From: Linanthus parryae
Taxonomy: Eukaryota; Streptophyta; Magnoliopsida; Ericales; Polemoniaceae
Direction of reading: 5' to 3'
NCBI GenBank assembly: GCA_023055425.1
Contig: JALGPY010000002.1
Span: 123,578,088-123,642,087, forward strand
Length of the DNA: 64,000 nucleotides
Notes under the pieces: model-generated
Told to the model about the DNA's origin: nothing
The model's database searches: none
Seen by the model: only the letters and a program-made list of their open reading frames with translations
Part shown: positions 11,831 through 26,447 of the stretch, one piece after another
How positions within the stretch are numbered: the stretch's first letter is position 1
How the letters are laid out: every line of letters begins with the position of its first letter
Translations under genes and position numbers: made by a program

Positions 11831-14800
11831 GATTTTCGTCAAATAAAGTCATCAACCAATTCTAAAGTAAAAGGTTAATCTCAAATTTTTAACGTTGCGG
11901 TGTCCTGTAGGTCAAACCACTACATTTGGTCAAATAAAATAATCGACCAACTCTAAAGTCAAAGGTTAATCTCAAATTTTTAACGTTGCAGTGTCCACTA
12001 GGTCAAACCACTACTTTTGGTCAAATAAAATCATCGACCAACTCTAAAGTCAAAGGTTAAACTCAATTTTGTAACGTTGCGTCCACTAGTCCAAACCATT
12101 ACTTTTGGTCAAATAAAGTCATCGACCAACTCTAAAGTCAAAGGTTAATCTCAAATTTTTAACGTTGCGGTGTCCACTAGCTCAAACCACTACTTTTGGT
12201 CACATAAAGTCATCGACCAAATCTAAAGTCAAAGGTTAATCTCAAATTTTTAGCGTTGCGGTGTCCACTAGCTCCAACCACTGATTTTGGTCAAATAAAG
12301 TCATCAACCTAAAGTCAATGGTTAATCTCAAATTTTTAACGTTGCGGTGTCCACTAGGTCAAACCACTACTTTTGGTCAAATAAAATCATCGACCAATTC
12401 TAAAGTCAAAGGTTAATCTCAAATTTTTAACATTGCGGTGTCCACTAGCTCAAACCACTACTTTTGGTCAATTAAAGTCATCGAGCAACTCTAAAGTCAA
12501 AGGTTAATCTCAAATTTTTAACGTTGCGGTGTCCACTAGCTTAAATCACTACTTTTGGTCAAAAAAAGTTATCGATTAACTCTAAAAATAAAAGGTTAAT
12601 CTCAAATTTTAAACGTTGCGGTGTCCATTAGCTTAGACCACTACTTTTGGTAAAATGAAGCCATCGATTAATTCTAACAAAAAAAGGGAAATCTCAAATT
12701 TTACTTTTGCGGTGTCCACTAGCTCAAACCATTACTTTTGGTCAAATAAAGTCATCGACAACTCTAAAGTCAAAGGTTAATCTCAAACTTTTAGCGTTGC
12801 GGTGTCAACTAGCTCAAACCACTAATTTTTGTCAAATAAAGTCATCAATCAATTCCAAAGTTAATGGTTAATCTCAAACTTTTAACGTTGCGGTGTCCAC
12901 TAGGTCAAACCACTAATTTTGGTCAAATAAAGTCATCGACCAATTCTAAAGTCAAAGGTTAATCTCAAATTTTAAACGTTGAGGTGTCCACTAGCTTAAA
13001 CCACTACTTTTGGTCAAATAAAGTTACCGATTAACTCTAAAAATAAAAGGTTAATCTCAAATTTTTAACGTTGCGGTATCCACTAGCTTAAACCACTAGT
13101 TTTGGTAAAATGAAGTCATCGATTAACTCTAAGAATAAAAGGTTAATCTCAAATTTTTACTGTTGCGGTGTCCACTAGCTCAAACAACTACTTTTCGTCA
13201 ATAAAGTCATCGACCAACTCTGAAGTCAAAGTTTAATCTCAATTTATGTAACATTGCGGTGTCCATTAGCTCAAACCACTACTTTTGGTCAAATAAAGTC
13301 ATCGACCAACTTTAAAGTCAAAGGTTAATCTCAAATTTTTAACGTTGCGATGTTCACTAGCTCAAACCACTGATTTTCGTCAAATAAAGTCATCATTCAA
13401 TTCTAAAGTAAAAGGTTAATCTCAAATTTTTAACGTTACGGTGTCCTGTAGGTCAAACCACTACATTTGGTCAAATAAAATAATCGACCAACTCTAAACT
13501 CAAAGGTTAATCTCAAATTTTTAACGTTGCAGTGTCCACTAGGTCAAACCACTACTTTTGGTCAAATAAAATCATCGACCAACTCTAAAGTCAAAGGTTA
13601 AACTCAATTTTGTAACGTTGCGTCCACTAGTCCAAACCATTACTTTTGGTCAAATAAAGTCATCGACCAACTCTAAAGTCAAAGGTTAATCTCAAATTTT
13701 TAACGTTGCGGTGTCCACTAGCTCAAACCACTACTTTTGGTCACATAAAGTCATCGACCAAATCTAAAGTCAAAGGTTAATCTCAAATTTTTAGCGTTGC
13801 GGTGTCCACTAGCTCCAACCACTGATTTTGGTCAAATAAAGACATCAACCTAAAGTCAATGGTTAATCTCAAATTTTTAACGTTGCGGTGTCCACTAGGT
13901 CAAACCACTACTTTTGGTCAAATAAAATCATCGACCAATTCTAAAGTTAAAGGTTAATCTCAAATTTTTAACATTGCGGTGTCCACTAGCTCAAACCACT
14001 ACTTTTGGTCAATTAAAGTCATCGAGCAACTCTATAGTCAAAGGTTAATCTCAAATTTTTAACGTTGCGGTGTCCACTAGCTTAAACCACTACTTTTGGT
14101 CAAAAAAAGTTATCGATTAACTCTAAAAATAAAAGGCTAATCTCAAATTTTTAACATTGCAGTGTCCATTAGCTTAGACCACTACTTTTGGTAAAATGAA
14201 GCCATCGTTTAATTCTAAAAATAAAAGGGAAATTTCAAATTTTTACTTTTGCGGTGTCCACTAGCTCAAACAACTACTTTTGGTCAAATCAAGTCATCGA
14301 CCAACTCTAAAGTCAAAGGTTAATCTCAATTTTGTAACGTTGCGGTGTACACTAGCTCAAACCAATACTTTTGGTCAAATAAAGTCATCGAGTAACTCTT
14401 CTCAATTTTGTAACGTTTCGTCCACTAGTTCAAACCACTACTTTTGGTCAAATAAAGTCATCGACAACTCTAAAGTCAAAGGTTAATCTCAAACTTTTAG
14501 CGTTGCGGTGTCAACTAGCTCAAACCACTAATTATGGTCAAATAAAGTCATCAATCAATTCTAAAGTTAATGGTTAAACTCAAACTTTTAACGTTGCGGT
14601 GTCCACTAGGTCAAACCACTACTTTTGGTCAAATAAAGTCATCGACCAACTCTATAGTCAAAGGTTAATCTCAATTTTTGTAACGTTGCGGTGTCCACTT
14701 GCTCAAACCATTACTTTTGGTCAAATAAAGTCATCGACCAATTCTTCTCAATTTTGTAACGTTGCGTCCACTAGTTCAAACCACTATTTTTGGTCAATTA

Positions 14801-17800
14801 AAGTCATCGAGCAACTCTAAAGTCAAAGGTTAATCTCAAATTTTTAACGTTGCGGTGTCCACTAGCTTAAACCACTACTTTTGGTCAAAAAAAGTTATCG
14901 ATTAACTCTAAAAATAAAAGGCTAATCTCAAATTTTTAACATTGCAGTGTCCATTAGCTTAGACCACTACTTTTGGTAAAATGAAGCCATCGTTTAATTC
15001 TAAAAATAAAAGGGAAATTTCAAATTTTTACTTTTGCGGTGTCCACTAGCTCAAACAACTACTTTTGGTCAAATAAAGTCATCGACCAACTCTATAGTCA
15101 AAGGTTAATCTCAATTTTTGTAACGTTGCGGTGTCCACTAGCTCAAACCATTACTTTTGGTCAAATAAAGTCATCGACCAATTCTTCTCAATTTTGTAAC
15201 GTTGCGTCCACTAGGTCAAACCAGTACTTTTGGTCAAATAAAATCTTCGACCAACTCTAAAGTCAAAGGTTAATCTCAATTTAGCAACGTTACGATGTCC
15301 ACTAGTTCAAACCACTACTTTTGGTCAAATAAAGTCATCGACCAACTCTAAAGTCAAAGGTTAATCTCAAATTTTTAACGTTGCGGTGTCCACTTGCTCA
15401 AACCACTACTTTTGGTCCTATAAAGTCATCGACCAACTCTAAAGTAAAAGGTTAATCTCAAATTTTTAGCGTTGCGGTGTCCACTACCTCCAACCACTTA
15501 TTTTTGTAAAATAAAATCATCAACCAATTCTAAAGTCAACGGTTAATCTCAAATTTTTAACGTTGCGGTGTCCACTAGGTCAAACCACTACATTTGGTCA
15601 AATAAAACCATCAACTAACTCTAAAGTCAAAGGTTTATCTCAAATTTTTAACATTGCAGTGTCCACTAGCTCAAACAACTACTTTTGGTCAATTAAAGTC
15701 ATCGACCAACTCTAAAGTCAAAGGTTAATCTCAAATTTTTAACGTTGCGGTGTCCTCTAGTTTAAACCACTACTTTTGGTAAAATGAAGTCATCGATTAA
15801 CTCTAAAAATAAAAGGTTAATCTCAATTTTTTACCGTTACGGTGTCCGTTAGCTCAACAACTACTTTTGGTCAAATAAAGTCATCGACCAACTCTAAAGT
15901 CAAAGGTTAATCTCAAATTTTTAGCGTTGCGGTGTCTACTAGCTCAAACCACTGATTTTGGTCAAATAAAGTCATCAACCAATTCTAAAGTCAAAGGTTA
16001 ATCTCAAATTTTTAACGTTGCGGTGTCCACTAGGTCAAACCACTACTTTTGGTCAAATAAAGTCATCGACAAATTCTAAAGTCAAAGGTTAATCTCAAAT
16101 TTTAAACGTTGAGGTGTCCACTAGCTTAAACCACTACTTTTGGTCAAATAAAGTTACCGATTAACTCTAAAAATAAAAGGTTAATCTCAATTTTTTAACG
16201 TTGCGGTATCCACTAGCTTAAACCACTAGTTTTGGTAAAATGAAGTCATCGATAACTCTAAAAATAAAAGGTTAGTCTCAAATTTTTACTGTTGCGGTGT
16301 CCACTAGCTCAAACAACTACTTTTGGTCAAATAAAGTCATCGACCAACTCTCAAGTCAAAGTTTAATCTCAATTTTTGTAACATTGCGGTGTCCATTAGC
16401 TCAAACCACTACTATTGGTCAAATAAAGTCATCGACCAACTCTAAAGTCAAAGGTTAATCTCAAATTTTTAACGTTGCGGTGTTCACTAGCTCAAACCAC
16501 TTATTTGTTACTCAAGCTCTGCCTTGCAACAGTGGTATACTATCTCTTGCAATAGAGAAACAGCAGGTGTTTTGAAGGCAAGAAGAGTACAATACAAACT
16601 GTTATTAGAAGGATTAGTTTAGCTGTTAAAGCTAAAATGGTTGATGCTGACTTAATTCCACAACATATTAAGCTAGCTAGAAGTTGGGGTATTGTTTAAC
16701 CCCTTTGTTTTATGTCCCTGTTTGCTGCATTACAGCTTGTATGCTCTGAGAGCTTGTTGTCTAGCTTTACCTAGGGAATGCCCCTTGTAAACCTGTACTG
16801 ATTGCTGTTGTTTATATATATTGAAAGTTACCCAAAAAAAAAACCACTGATTTTCGTCAAATAAAGTCATCAACCAATTCTAAAGTAAAAGGTTAATCTC
16901 AAATTTTTAACGTTGCGGTGTCCTGTAGGTCAAACCACTACATTTGGTCAAATAAAATAATCGACCAACTCTAAAGTCAAAGGTTAATCTCAAATTTTTA
17001 ACGTTGCGGTGTCCACTAGGTCAAACCACTACTTTTGGTCAAATAAAATCATCGACCAATTCTAAAGTCAAAGGTTAATCTCAAATTTTTAACATTGCGG
17101 TGTCCACTAGCTCAAACCACTACTTTTGGTCAATTAAAGTCATCGAGCAACTCTATAGTCAAAGGTTAATCTCAAATTTTTAACGTTGCGGTGTCCACTA
17201 GCTTAAACCACTACTTTTGGTCAAAAAAAGTTATCGATTAACTCTAAAAATAAAAGGCTAATCTCAAATTTTTAACATTGCAGTGTCCATTAGCTTAGAC
17301 CACTACTTTTGGTAAAATGAAGCCATCGTTTAATTCTAAAAATAAAAGGGAAATTTCAAATTTTTACTTTTGCGGTGTCCACTAGCTCAAACAACTACTT
17401 TTGGTCAAATCAAGTCATCGACCAACTCTAAAGTCAAAGGTTAATCTCAATTTTGTAACGTTGCGGTGTACACTAGCTCAAACCAATACTTTTGGTCAAA
17501 TAAAGTCATCGAACAACTCTTCTCAATTTTGTAACGTTTCGTCCACTAGTTCAAACCACTACTTTTGGTCAAATAAAGTCATCGACAACTCTAAAGTCAA
17601 AGGTTAATCTCAAACTTTTAGCGTTGCGGTGTCAACTAGCTCAAACCACTAATTATGGTCAAATAAAGTCATCAATCAATTCTAAAGTTAATGGTTAAAC
17701 TCAAACTTTTAACGTTGCGGTGTCCACTAGGTCAAACCACTACTTTTGGTCAAATAAAGTCATCGACCAACTCTATAGTCAAAGGTTAATCTCAATTTTT

Positions 17801-20800
17801 GTAACGTTGCGGTGTCCACTTGCTCAAACCATTACTTTTGGTCAAATAAAGTCATCGACCAATTCTTCTCAATTTTGTAACGTTGCGTCCACTAGTTCAA
17901 ACCACTATTTTTGGTCAATTAAAGTCATCGAGCAACTCTAAAGTCAAAGGTTAATCTCAAATTTTTAACGTTAAGGTGTCCACTAGCTTAAACAACTACT
18001 TTTGGTCAAAAAAAGTTATCGATTAACTCTAAAGATAAAAGGTTAATCTCAAATTTTAAGCGTTGCGGTGTCCATTAGCTTAGACCACTACTTTTGGTAA
18101 AATGAAGCCATCGATTAATTCTAAAAATAAAAGGTTAATCTCAAATTTTTACTTTTGCGGTGTCCACTAGCTCAAACAACTACTTTTGGTCAAATAAAGT
18201 CATCGACCAACTCTATAGTCAAAGGTTAATCTCAATTTTTGTAACGTTGCGGTGTCCACTAGCTCAAACCATTACTTTTGGTCAAATAAAGTCATCGACC
18301 AATTCTTCTCAATTTTGTAACGTTGCGTCCACTAGGTCAAACCAGTACTTTTGGTCAAATAAAATCTTCGACCAACTCTAAAGTCAAAGGTTAATCTCAA
18401 TTTAGCAACGTTACGATGTCCACTAGTTCAAACCACTACTTTTGGTCAAATAAAGTCATCGACCAACTCTAAAGTCAAAGGTTAATCTCAAATTTTTAAC
18501 GTTGCGGTGTCCACTTGCTCAAACCACTACTTTTGGTCCTATAAAGTCATCGACCAACTCTAAAGTAAAAGGTTAATCTCAAATTTTTAGCGTTGCGGTG
18601 TCCACTACCTCCAACCACTTATTTTTGTAAAATAAAATCATCAACCAATTCTAAAGTCAATGGTTAATCTCAAATTTTTAACGTTGCGGTGTCCACTAGG
18701 TCAAACCACTACATTTGGTCAAATAAAACCATCAACTAACTCTAAAGTCAAAGGTTTATCTCAAATTTTTAACATTGCAGTGTCCACTAGCTCAAACAAC
18801 TACTTTTGGTCAATTAAAGTCATCGACCAACTCTAAAGTCAAAGGTTAATCTCAAATTTTTAACGTTGCGGTGTCCTCTAGTTTAAACCACTACTTTTGG
18901 TAAAATGAAGTCATCGATTAACTCTAAAAATAAAAGGTTAATCTCAATTTTTTACCGTTACGGTGTCCGTTAGCTCAACAACTACTTTTGGTCAAATAAA
19001 GTCATCGACCAACTCTAAAGTCAAAGGTTAATCTCAAATTTTTAGCGTTGCGGTGTCTACTAGCTCAAACCACTGATTTTGGTCAAATAAAGTCATCAAC
19101 CAATTCTAAAGTCAATGGTTAATCTCAAATTTTTAACGTTGCGGTGTCCACTAGGTCAAACCACTACTTTTGGTCAAATAAAGTCATCGACAAATTCTAA
19201 AGTCAAAGGTTAATCTCAAATTTTAAACGTTGAGGTGTCCACTAGCTCAAACCACTACTTTTGGTCAATTAAAGTCATCGAGCAACTCTATAGTCAAAGG
19301 TTAATCTCAAATTTTTAACGTTGCGGTGTCCACTAGCTTAAACCACTACTTTTGGTCAAAAAAAGTTATCGATTAACTCTAAAATAAAAGGCTAATCTCA
19401 AATTTTTAACATTGCAGTGTCCATTAGCTTAGACCACTACTTTTGGTAAAATGAAGCCATCGTTTAATTCTAAAAATAAAAGGGAAATCTCAAATTTTTA
19501 CTTTTGCGGTGTCCACTAGCTCAAACAACTACTTTTGGTCAAATCAAGTCATCGACCAACTCTAAAGTCAAAGGTTAATCTCAATTTTGTAACGTTGCGG
19601 TGTACACTAGCTCAAACCATTACTTTTGGTCAAATAAAGTCATCGACCAACTCTTCTCAATTTTGTAACGTTTCGTCCACTAGTTCAAACCACTACTTTT
19701 GGTCAAATAAAATCATCGACAGCTCTAAAGTCAAAGGTTAATCTCAAACTTTTAGCGTTGCGGTGTCAACTAGCTCAAACAGCTAATTTTGGTCAAATAA
19801 AGTCATCAATCAATTCTAAAGTTAATGGTTAATCTCAAACTTTTAACGTTGCGGTGTCCACTAGGTCAAACCACTACTTTTGGTCAGATAAAGTCATCGA
19901 CCAACTCTATAGTCAAAGGTTAATCTCAATTTTTGTAACGTTGCGGTGTCCACTAGCTCAAACCATTACTTTTGGTCAAATAAAGTCATCGACCAATTCT
20001 TCTCAATTTTGTAACGTTGCGTCCACTAGTTCAAACCACTACTTTTGGTCAATTAAAGTCATCGAGCAACTCTAAAGTCAAAGGTTAATCTCAAATTTTT
20101 AACGTTAAGGTGTCCACTAGCTTAAACAACTACTTTTGGTCAAAAAAAGTTATCGATTAACTCTAAAGATAAAAGGTTAATCTCAAATTTTTAGCGTTGC
20201 GGTGTCCATTAGCTTAGACCACTACTTTTGGTAAAATGAAGCCATCGATTAATTCTAAAAATAAAAGGTTAATCTCAAATTTTTACTTTTGCGGTGTCCA
20301 CTAGCTCAAACAACTACTTTTGGTCAAATAAAGTCATCGACCAACTCTATAGTCAAAGGTTAATCTCAATTTTTGTAACGTTGCGGTGTCCACTAGCTCA
20401 AACCATTACTTTTGGTCAGATAAAGTCATCGACCAATTCTTCTCAATTTTGTAACGTTGCGTCCACTAGGTCAAACCAGTACTTTTGGTCAAATAAAATC
20501 TTCGACCAACTCTAAAGTCAAAGGTTAATCTCAATTTAGCAACGTTACGATGTCCACTAGTTCAAACCACTACTTTTGGTCAAATAAAGTCATCGACCAA
20601 CTCTAAAGTCAAAGGTTAATCTCAAATTTTTAACGTTGCGGTGTCCACTAGCTCAAACCACTACTTTTGGTCCTATAAAGTCATCGACCAACTCTAAAGT
20701 AAAAGGTTAATCTCAAATTTTTAGCGTTGCGGTGTCCACTACCTCCAACCACTTATTTTTGTAAAATAAAATCATCAACCAATTCTAAAGTCAATGGTTA

Positions 20801-23800
20801 ATCTCAAATTTTTAACGTTGCGGTGTCCACTAGGTCAAACCACTACATTTGGTCAAATAAAACCATCAACCAACTCTAAAGTCAAAGGTTTATCTCAAAT
20901 TTTTAACATTGCAGTGTCCACTAGCTCAAACAACTACTTTTGGTCAATTAAAGTCATCGACCAACTCTAAAGTCAAAGGTTAATCTCAAATTTTTAACGT
21001 TGCGGTGTCCTCTAGTTTAAACCACTACTTTTGGTAAAATGAAGTCATCGATTAACTCTTAAAATAAAAGGTTAATCTCAATTTTTTACCGTTACGGTGT
21101 CCGTTAGCTCAACAACTACTTTTGGTCAAATAAAGTCATCGACCAACTCTAAAGTCAAAGGTTAATCTCAAATTTTTAGCGTTGCGGTGTCTACTAGCTC
21201 AAACCACTGATTTTGGTCAAATAAAGTCATCAACCAATTCTAAAGTCAAAGGTTAATCTCAAATTTTTAACGTTGCGGTGTCCACTAGGTCAAACCACTA
21301 CTTTTGGTCAAATAAAGTCATCGACAAATTCTAAAGTCAAAGGTTAATCTCAAATTTTAAACGTTGAGGTGTCCACTAACTTAAACCACTACTTTTGGTC
21401 AAATAAAGTTACCGATTAACTCTAAAAATAAAAGGTTAATCTCAATTTTTTAACGTTGCGGTATCCACTAGCTTAAACCACTAGTTTTGGTAAAATGAAG
21501 TCATCGATAACTCTAAAAATAAAAGGTTAGTCTCAAATTTTTACTGTTGCGGTGTCCACTAGCTCAAACAACTACTTTTGGTCAAATAAAGTCATCGACC
21601 AACTCTCAAGTCAAAGTTTAATCTCAATTTTTGAAACATTGCGGTGTCCATTAGCTCAAACCACTACTATTGGTCAAATAAAGTCATCGACCAACTCTAA
21701 AGTCACAGGTTAATCTCAAATTTTTAACGTTGCGGTGTTCACTAGCTCAAACCACTGATTTTCGTCAAATTAAGTCATCAACCAATTCAAAAGTAAAAGG
21801 CTAATCTCAAATTTTTAACGTTGCGGTGTCCTGTAGGTCAAACCACTACATTTGGTCAAATAAAATAATCGACCAACTCTAAAGTCAAAGGTTAATCTCA
21901 AATTTTTAACGTTGCAGTGTCCACTAGGTCAAACCACTACTTTTGGTCAAATAAAATCATCGACCAACTCTAAAGTCAAAGGTTAAACTCAATTTTGTAA
22001 CGTTGCGTCCACTAGCTCAAACCACTACTTTTGGTCACATAAAGTCATCGACCAAATCTAAAGTCAGAGGTTAATCTCAAATTTTTAGCGTTGCAGTGTC
22101 CACTAGCTCCAACCACTGATTTTGGTCAAATAAAGTCATCAACCTAAAGTCAATGGTTAATCTCAAATTTTGAACGTTGCGGTGTCCACTAGGTCAAACC
22201 ACTACTTTTGGTCAAATAAAATCATCGACCAATTCTAAAGTCTAAGGTTAATCTCAAATTTTTAACATTGCGGTGTCCACTAGCTCAAACCACTACTTTT
22301 GGTCAATTAAAGTCATCGAGCAACTCTAAAGTCAAAGGTTAATCTCAAATTTTTAACGTTGCGGTGTCCACTAGCTTAAATCACTACTTTTGGTCAAAAA
22401 AAGTTATCGATTAACTCTAAAAATAAAAGGTTAATCTCAAATTTTAAACGTTGCGGTGTCCATTAGCTTAGACCACTACATTTGGTAAAATGAAGCCATC
22501 GATTAGTTCTAAAAATAAAAGGGAAATCTCAAAATTTACTTTTGCGGTGTCCACTAGCTCAAACAACTACTTTTGGTCAAATAAAGTCATCGACCAACTC
22601 TAAAGTCAAAGGTTAATCTCAATTTTTGTAACGTTGCGGTGTACACTAGCTCAAACCATTACTTTTGGTCAAATAAAGTCATCGACCAACTCTTCTCAAT
22701 TTTGTAACGTTGCGTCCACTAGTTCAAACCACTACTTTTGGTCAAATAAAGTCATCGACAACTCTAGTCAAAGGTTAATCTCAAACTTTTAGCGTTGCGG
22801 TGTCAACTAGCTCAAACCACTAATTTTGGTCAAATAAAGTCATCAATCAATTCTAAAGTTAATGGTTAATCTCAAACTTTTAACGTTGCGGTGTCCACTA
22901 GGTCAAACCCCTACTTTGGTCAAATAAAGTCATCGACCAATTCTAAAGTCAAAGGTTAATCTCAAATTTTAAACGTTGAGGTGTCCACTAGCTAAAACCA
23001 CTACTTTTGGTCAAATAAAGTTACCGATTAACTCTAAAAATAAAAGGTTAATCTCAAATTTTTAACGTTGCGGTATCCACTAGCTTAAACCACTAGTTTT
23101 GGTAAAATGAAGTCATCGATTAACTCTAAAAATAAAAGGTTAATCTCAAATTTTTACTGTTGCGGTGTCCATTAGCTCAAAGAACTACTTTTGGTCAATA
23201 AAGTCATCGACCAACTCTGAAGTCAAAGTTTAATCTCAATTTTTGTAACATTGCGGTGTCCATTAGCTCAAACCACTACTTTTGGTCAAATAAAGTCATC
23301 GACCAACTTTAAAGTCAAAGGTTAATCTCAAATTTTTAACGTTGCGGTGTTCACTAGCTTTAACCACTGATTTTCGTCAAATAAAGTCATCATTCAATTC
23401 TAAAGTAAAAGGTTAATCTCAAATTTTTAACGTTACGGTGTCCTGTAGGTCAAACCACTACATTTGGTCAAATAAAATAATCGACCAACTCTAAAGTCAA
23501 AGGTTAAACTCAATTTTGTAACGTTGCGTCCACTAGCTCATACCACTACTTTTGGTCAATTAAAGTCATCGAGCAACTCTAAAGTCAAAGGTTAATCTCA
23601 AATTTTTAACGTTGCGGTGTCCACTAGCTTAACCCACTACTTTTGGTCAAAAAAAGTTATCGATTAACTCTAAAAATAAAAGGTTAATCTCAAATTTTTA
23701 ACATTGCAGTGTCCATTAGCTTAGACCACTACTTTTGGTAAAATGAAGCCATCGTTTAATTCTAAAAATAAAAGGGAAATCTCAAATTTTTACTTTTGCG

Positions 23801-26447
23801 GTGTCCACTAGCTCAAACAACTACTTTTGGTCAAATCAAGTCATCGACCAACTCTAAAGTCAAAGGTTAATCTCAATTTTTGTAACGTTGCGGTGTACAC
23901 TAGCTCAAACCATTACTTTTGGTCAAATAAAGTCATCGACCAACTCTTCTCAATTTTGTAACGTTGCGTCCACTAGTTCAAACCACTACTTTTGGTCAAA
24001 TAAAGTCATCGACAACTCTAAAGTCAAAGGTTAATCTCAAATTTTTAGCGTTGCGGTGTCCACTAGCTCCAACCACTGATTTTGGTCAAATAAAGACATC
24101 AACCTAAAGTCAATGGTTAATCTCAAATTTTTAACGTTGCGGTGTCCACTAGGTCAAACCACTACTTTTGGTCAAATAAAATCATCGACCAATTCTAAAG
24201 TCAAAGGTTAATCTCAAATTTTTAACATTGCGGTGTCCACTAGCTCAAACCACTACTTTAGGTCAATTAAAGTCATCGAGCAACTCTAAAGTCAAAGGTT
24301 AATCTCAAATTTTTAACGTTGCGGTGTCCACTAGCTTAAACCACTACTTTTGGTCAAAAAAAGTTATCGATTAACTCTAAAAACCAAAGGTTAATCTCAA
24401 ATTTTTAACGTTGCGGTGTCTATTAGCTTAGACCACTACTTTTGGTAAAATGAAGCCACCGATTAAATCTAAAAATAAAAGTTTAATCTCAAATTTTTAC
24501 TTTTGCGGTGCCCACTAGCTCAAACAACTACTTTTGGTCAAATAAAGTCATCGACCAACTCTATAGTCAAAGGTTAATCTCAATTTTTGTAACGTTGCGG
24601 TGTCCACTGGCTCAAACCATTACTTTTGGTCAAATAAAGTCTTCGACCACTCTAAAGTCAAAGGTTAATCTCAAACTTTTAGCGTTGCGGTGTCAACTAG
24701 CTCAAACCACTATTTTTTGTCAAATAAAGTCATCAATCAATTCTAAAGTCAAAGGTTAATCTCAAATTTTTAACGTTGCGGTGTCCACTAGGTCAAACCA
24801 GTACTTTTGGTCAAATAAAATCTTCGACCAACTCTAAAGTCAAAGCTTAATCTCAATTTTTATCGTTGTGGTGTCCACTAGCTCAAACCACTGAATTGGT
24901 CAAATAAAGTCATCGACCAATTCTAAAGTCAAAGGTTAATGTCAAATTTTTAACGTTGAGATGTCCACTAGTTCAAACCACTACTTTTGGTCAAATAAAG
25001 TCATCGACCAACTCTAAAGTCAAAGGTTAATCTCAAATTTTTAACGTTGTGGTGTCCACTAGCTCAAACCACTACTTTTGGTCACATAAAGTCGTCGACC
25101 AACTCTAAAGTCAAAGGTTAATCTCAAATTTTTAGCGTTTCGGTGTCCACTACCTCCAACCACTGATTTTGGTCAAATAAAGTCATCAACCAATTCTAAA
25201 GTCAATGTTTAATCTCAAATTTTTAACGTTGTGGTGTCCACTAGGTCAAACCACTACATTTGGTCAAATAAAACCATCAACCAACTCTAAAGTCAAAGGT
25301 TAATCTCAAATTTTTAACATTGCAGTGTCCACTAGCTCAAACCACTACTTTATGTCAATTAAAGTCATCGACCAACTCTAAAGTCAAAGGTTAATCTCAA
25401 ATTTTTAACGTTGCGGTGTCCACTAGCTTAAACCACTACTTTTGGTAAAATGAAGTCATCGATTAACTCTAAAAATAAAAGGTTAATCTCAAATTTTTAC
25501 TGTTGCGGTGTCCATTAGCTCAAACAACTACTTTTGGTCAAATAAAGTCATCAACCAATTCTAAAGTCAAAGGTTAATCTCAAATTTTTAACGTTGCGGT
25601 GTCCACTAGGTCAAACCACTACTTTTGGTCAAATAAAGTCATCGCCCAATTCTAAAGTCAAATGTTAATCTCAAACTTTAAACTTTGAGGTGTCCACTAG
25701 CTTAAACCACTACTTTTGGTCAAATAAAGTTACCGATTAACTCTAAAAATAAAAGGTTAATCTCAAATTTTTAACGTTGCGATATCCACTAGCTTAAACC
25801 ACTAGTTTTGGTAAAACAAAGTCAACGATTAACTCTAAAAATAAAAGGTTAATCTCAAATTTTTACTGTTGCGGTGTCCACTAGCTCAAACAACTACTTT
25901 TGGTCAAATTACGTCATCGACCAACTCTGAAGTCAAAGTTTAATATCAATTTTTGTAACATTGCGGTGTCCATTAGCTCAAACCACTACTTTTGGTCAAA
26001 TAAAGTCATCGACCAACTCTAAAGTCAAAGGTTAATCTCAAATTTTTAACGTTGCGGTGTTCACTAGCTCAAACCACTGATTTTCGTCAAATAAAGTCAT
26101 CAACCAATTCTAAAGTAAGAGGTTAATCTCAAATTTTTAACGTTGCGGTGTCCTGTAGGTCAAACCACTACATTTGGTCAAATAAAATAATCGACCAACT
26201 CTAAAGTCAAAGGTTAAACTCAAATTTGTAACGTTGCGTCCACTAGTCCAAACCATTACTTTGGGTCAAATAAAGTCATCGACAAACTCTAAAGTCAAAG
26301 ATTAATCTCAAATTTTTAACGTTGCGGTGTCCACTAGCTCAAACCACTACTTTTGGTCACATAAAGTCATCGACCAAATCTAAAGTCAAAGGTTAATCTC
26401 AAATTTTTAGCGTTGCGGTGTCCACTAGCTCCAACCACTGATTTTGG
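11831..26447 (+). repeat. Mosaic satellite region with irregular HOR lengths
   Basis: The same monomer types continue, but the marker monomer (GTGTTCACTAGC) is now spaced irregularly: 11,464, 13,352, 16,482, 21,737, 23,349, 26,059 (intervals 1,888, 3,130, 5,255, 1,612, 2,710). A segment holding TGGTCAAATCAAGTCATCG recurs at 14,280, 17,401 and 19,535, and again near 23,830, showing partial duplications of 3,121 and 2,134 bp. Empty versions of the LINE-insert site at 13,352 and 21,737 lie on either side of the filled site at 16,482. The pattern fits repeated unequal exchange between out-of-register units. No gene is seen. Confidence 0.85.
16502..16848 (+). mobile_element. LINE 3' end insert, copy 6, with in-frame stop
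   Basis: This is the last copy of the insert (10 A, 347 bp), 5,018 bp after copy 5. The conserved WQERN is broken: Trp has become Leu and Glu has become a TAG stop at 16,553-16,555. Further private changes occur (for example CTAGGGAATG in the 3' untranslated part). To the right of this copy every equivalent monomer is empty (21,737, 23,349, 26,059, 28,155, 30,981, 33,077, 35,903, 38,364, 40,807, 42,717, 49,639). Confidence 0.87.
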
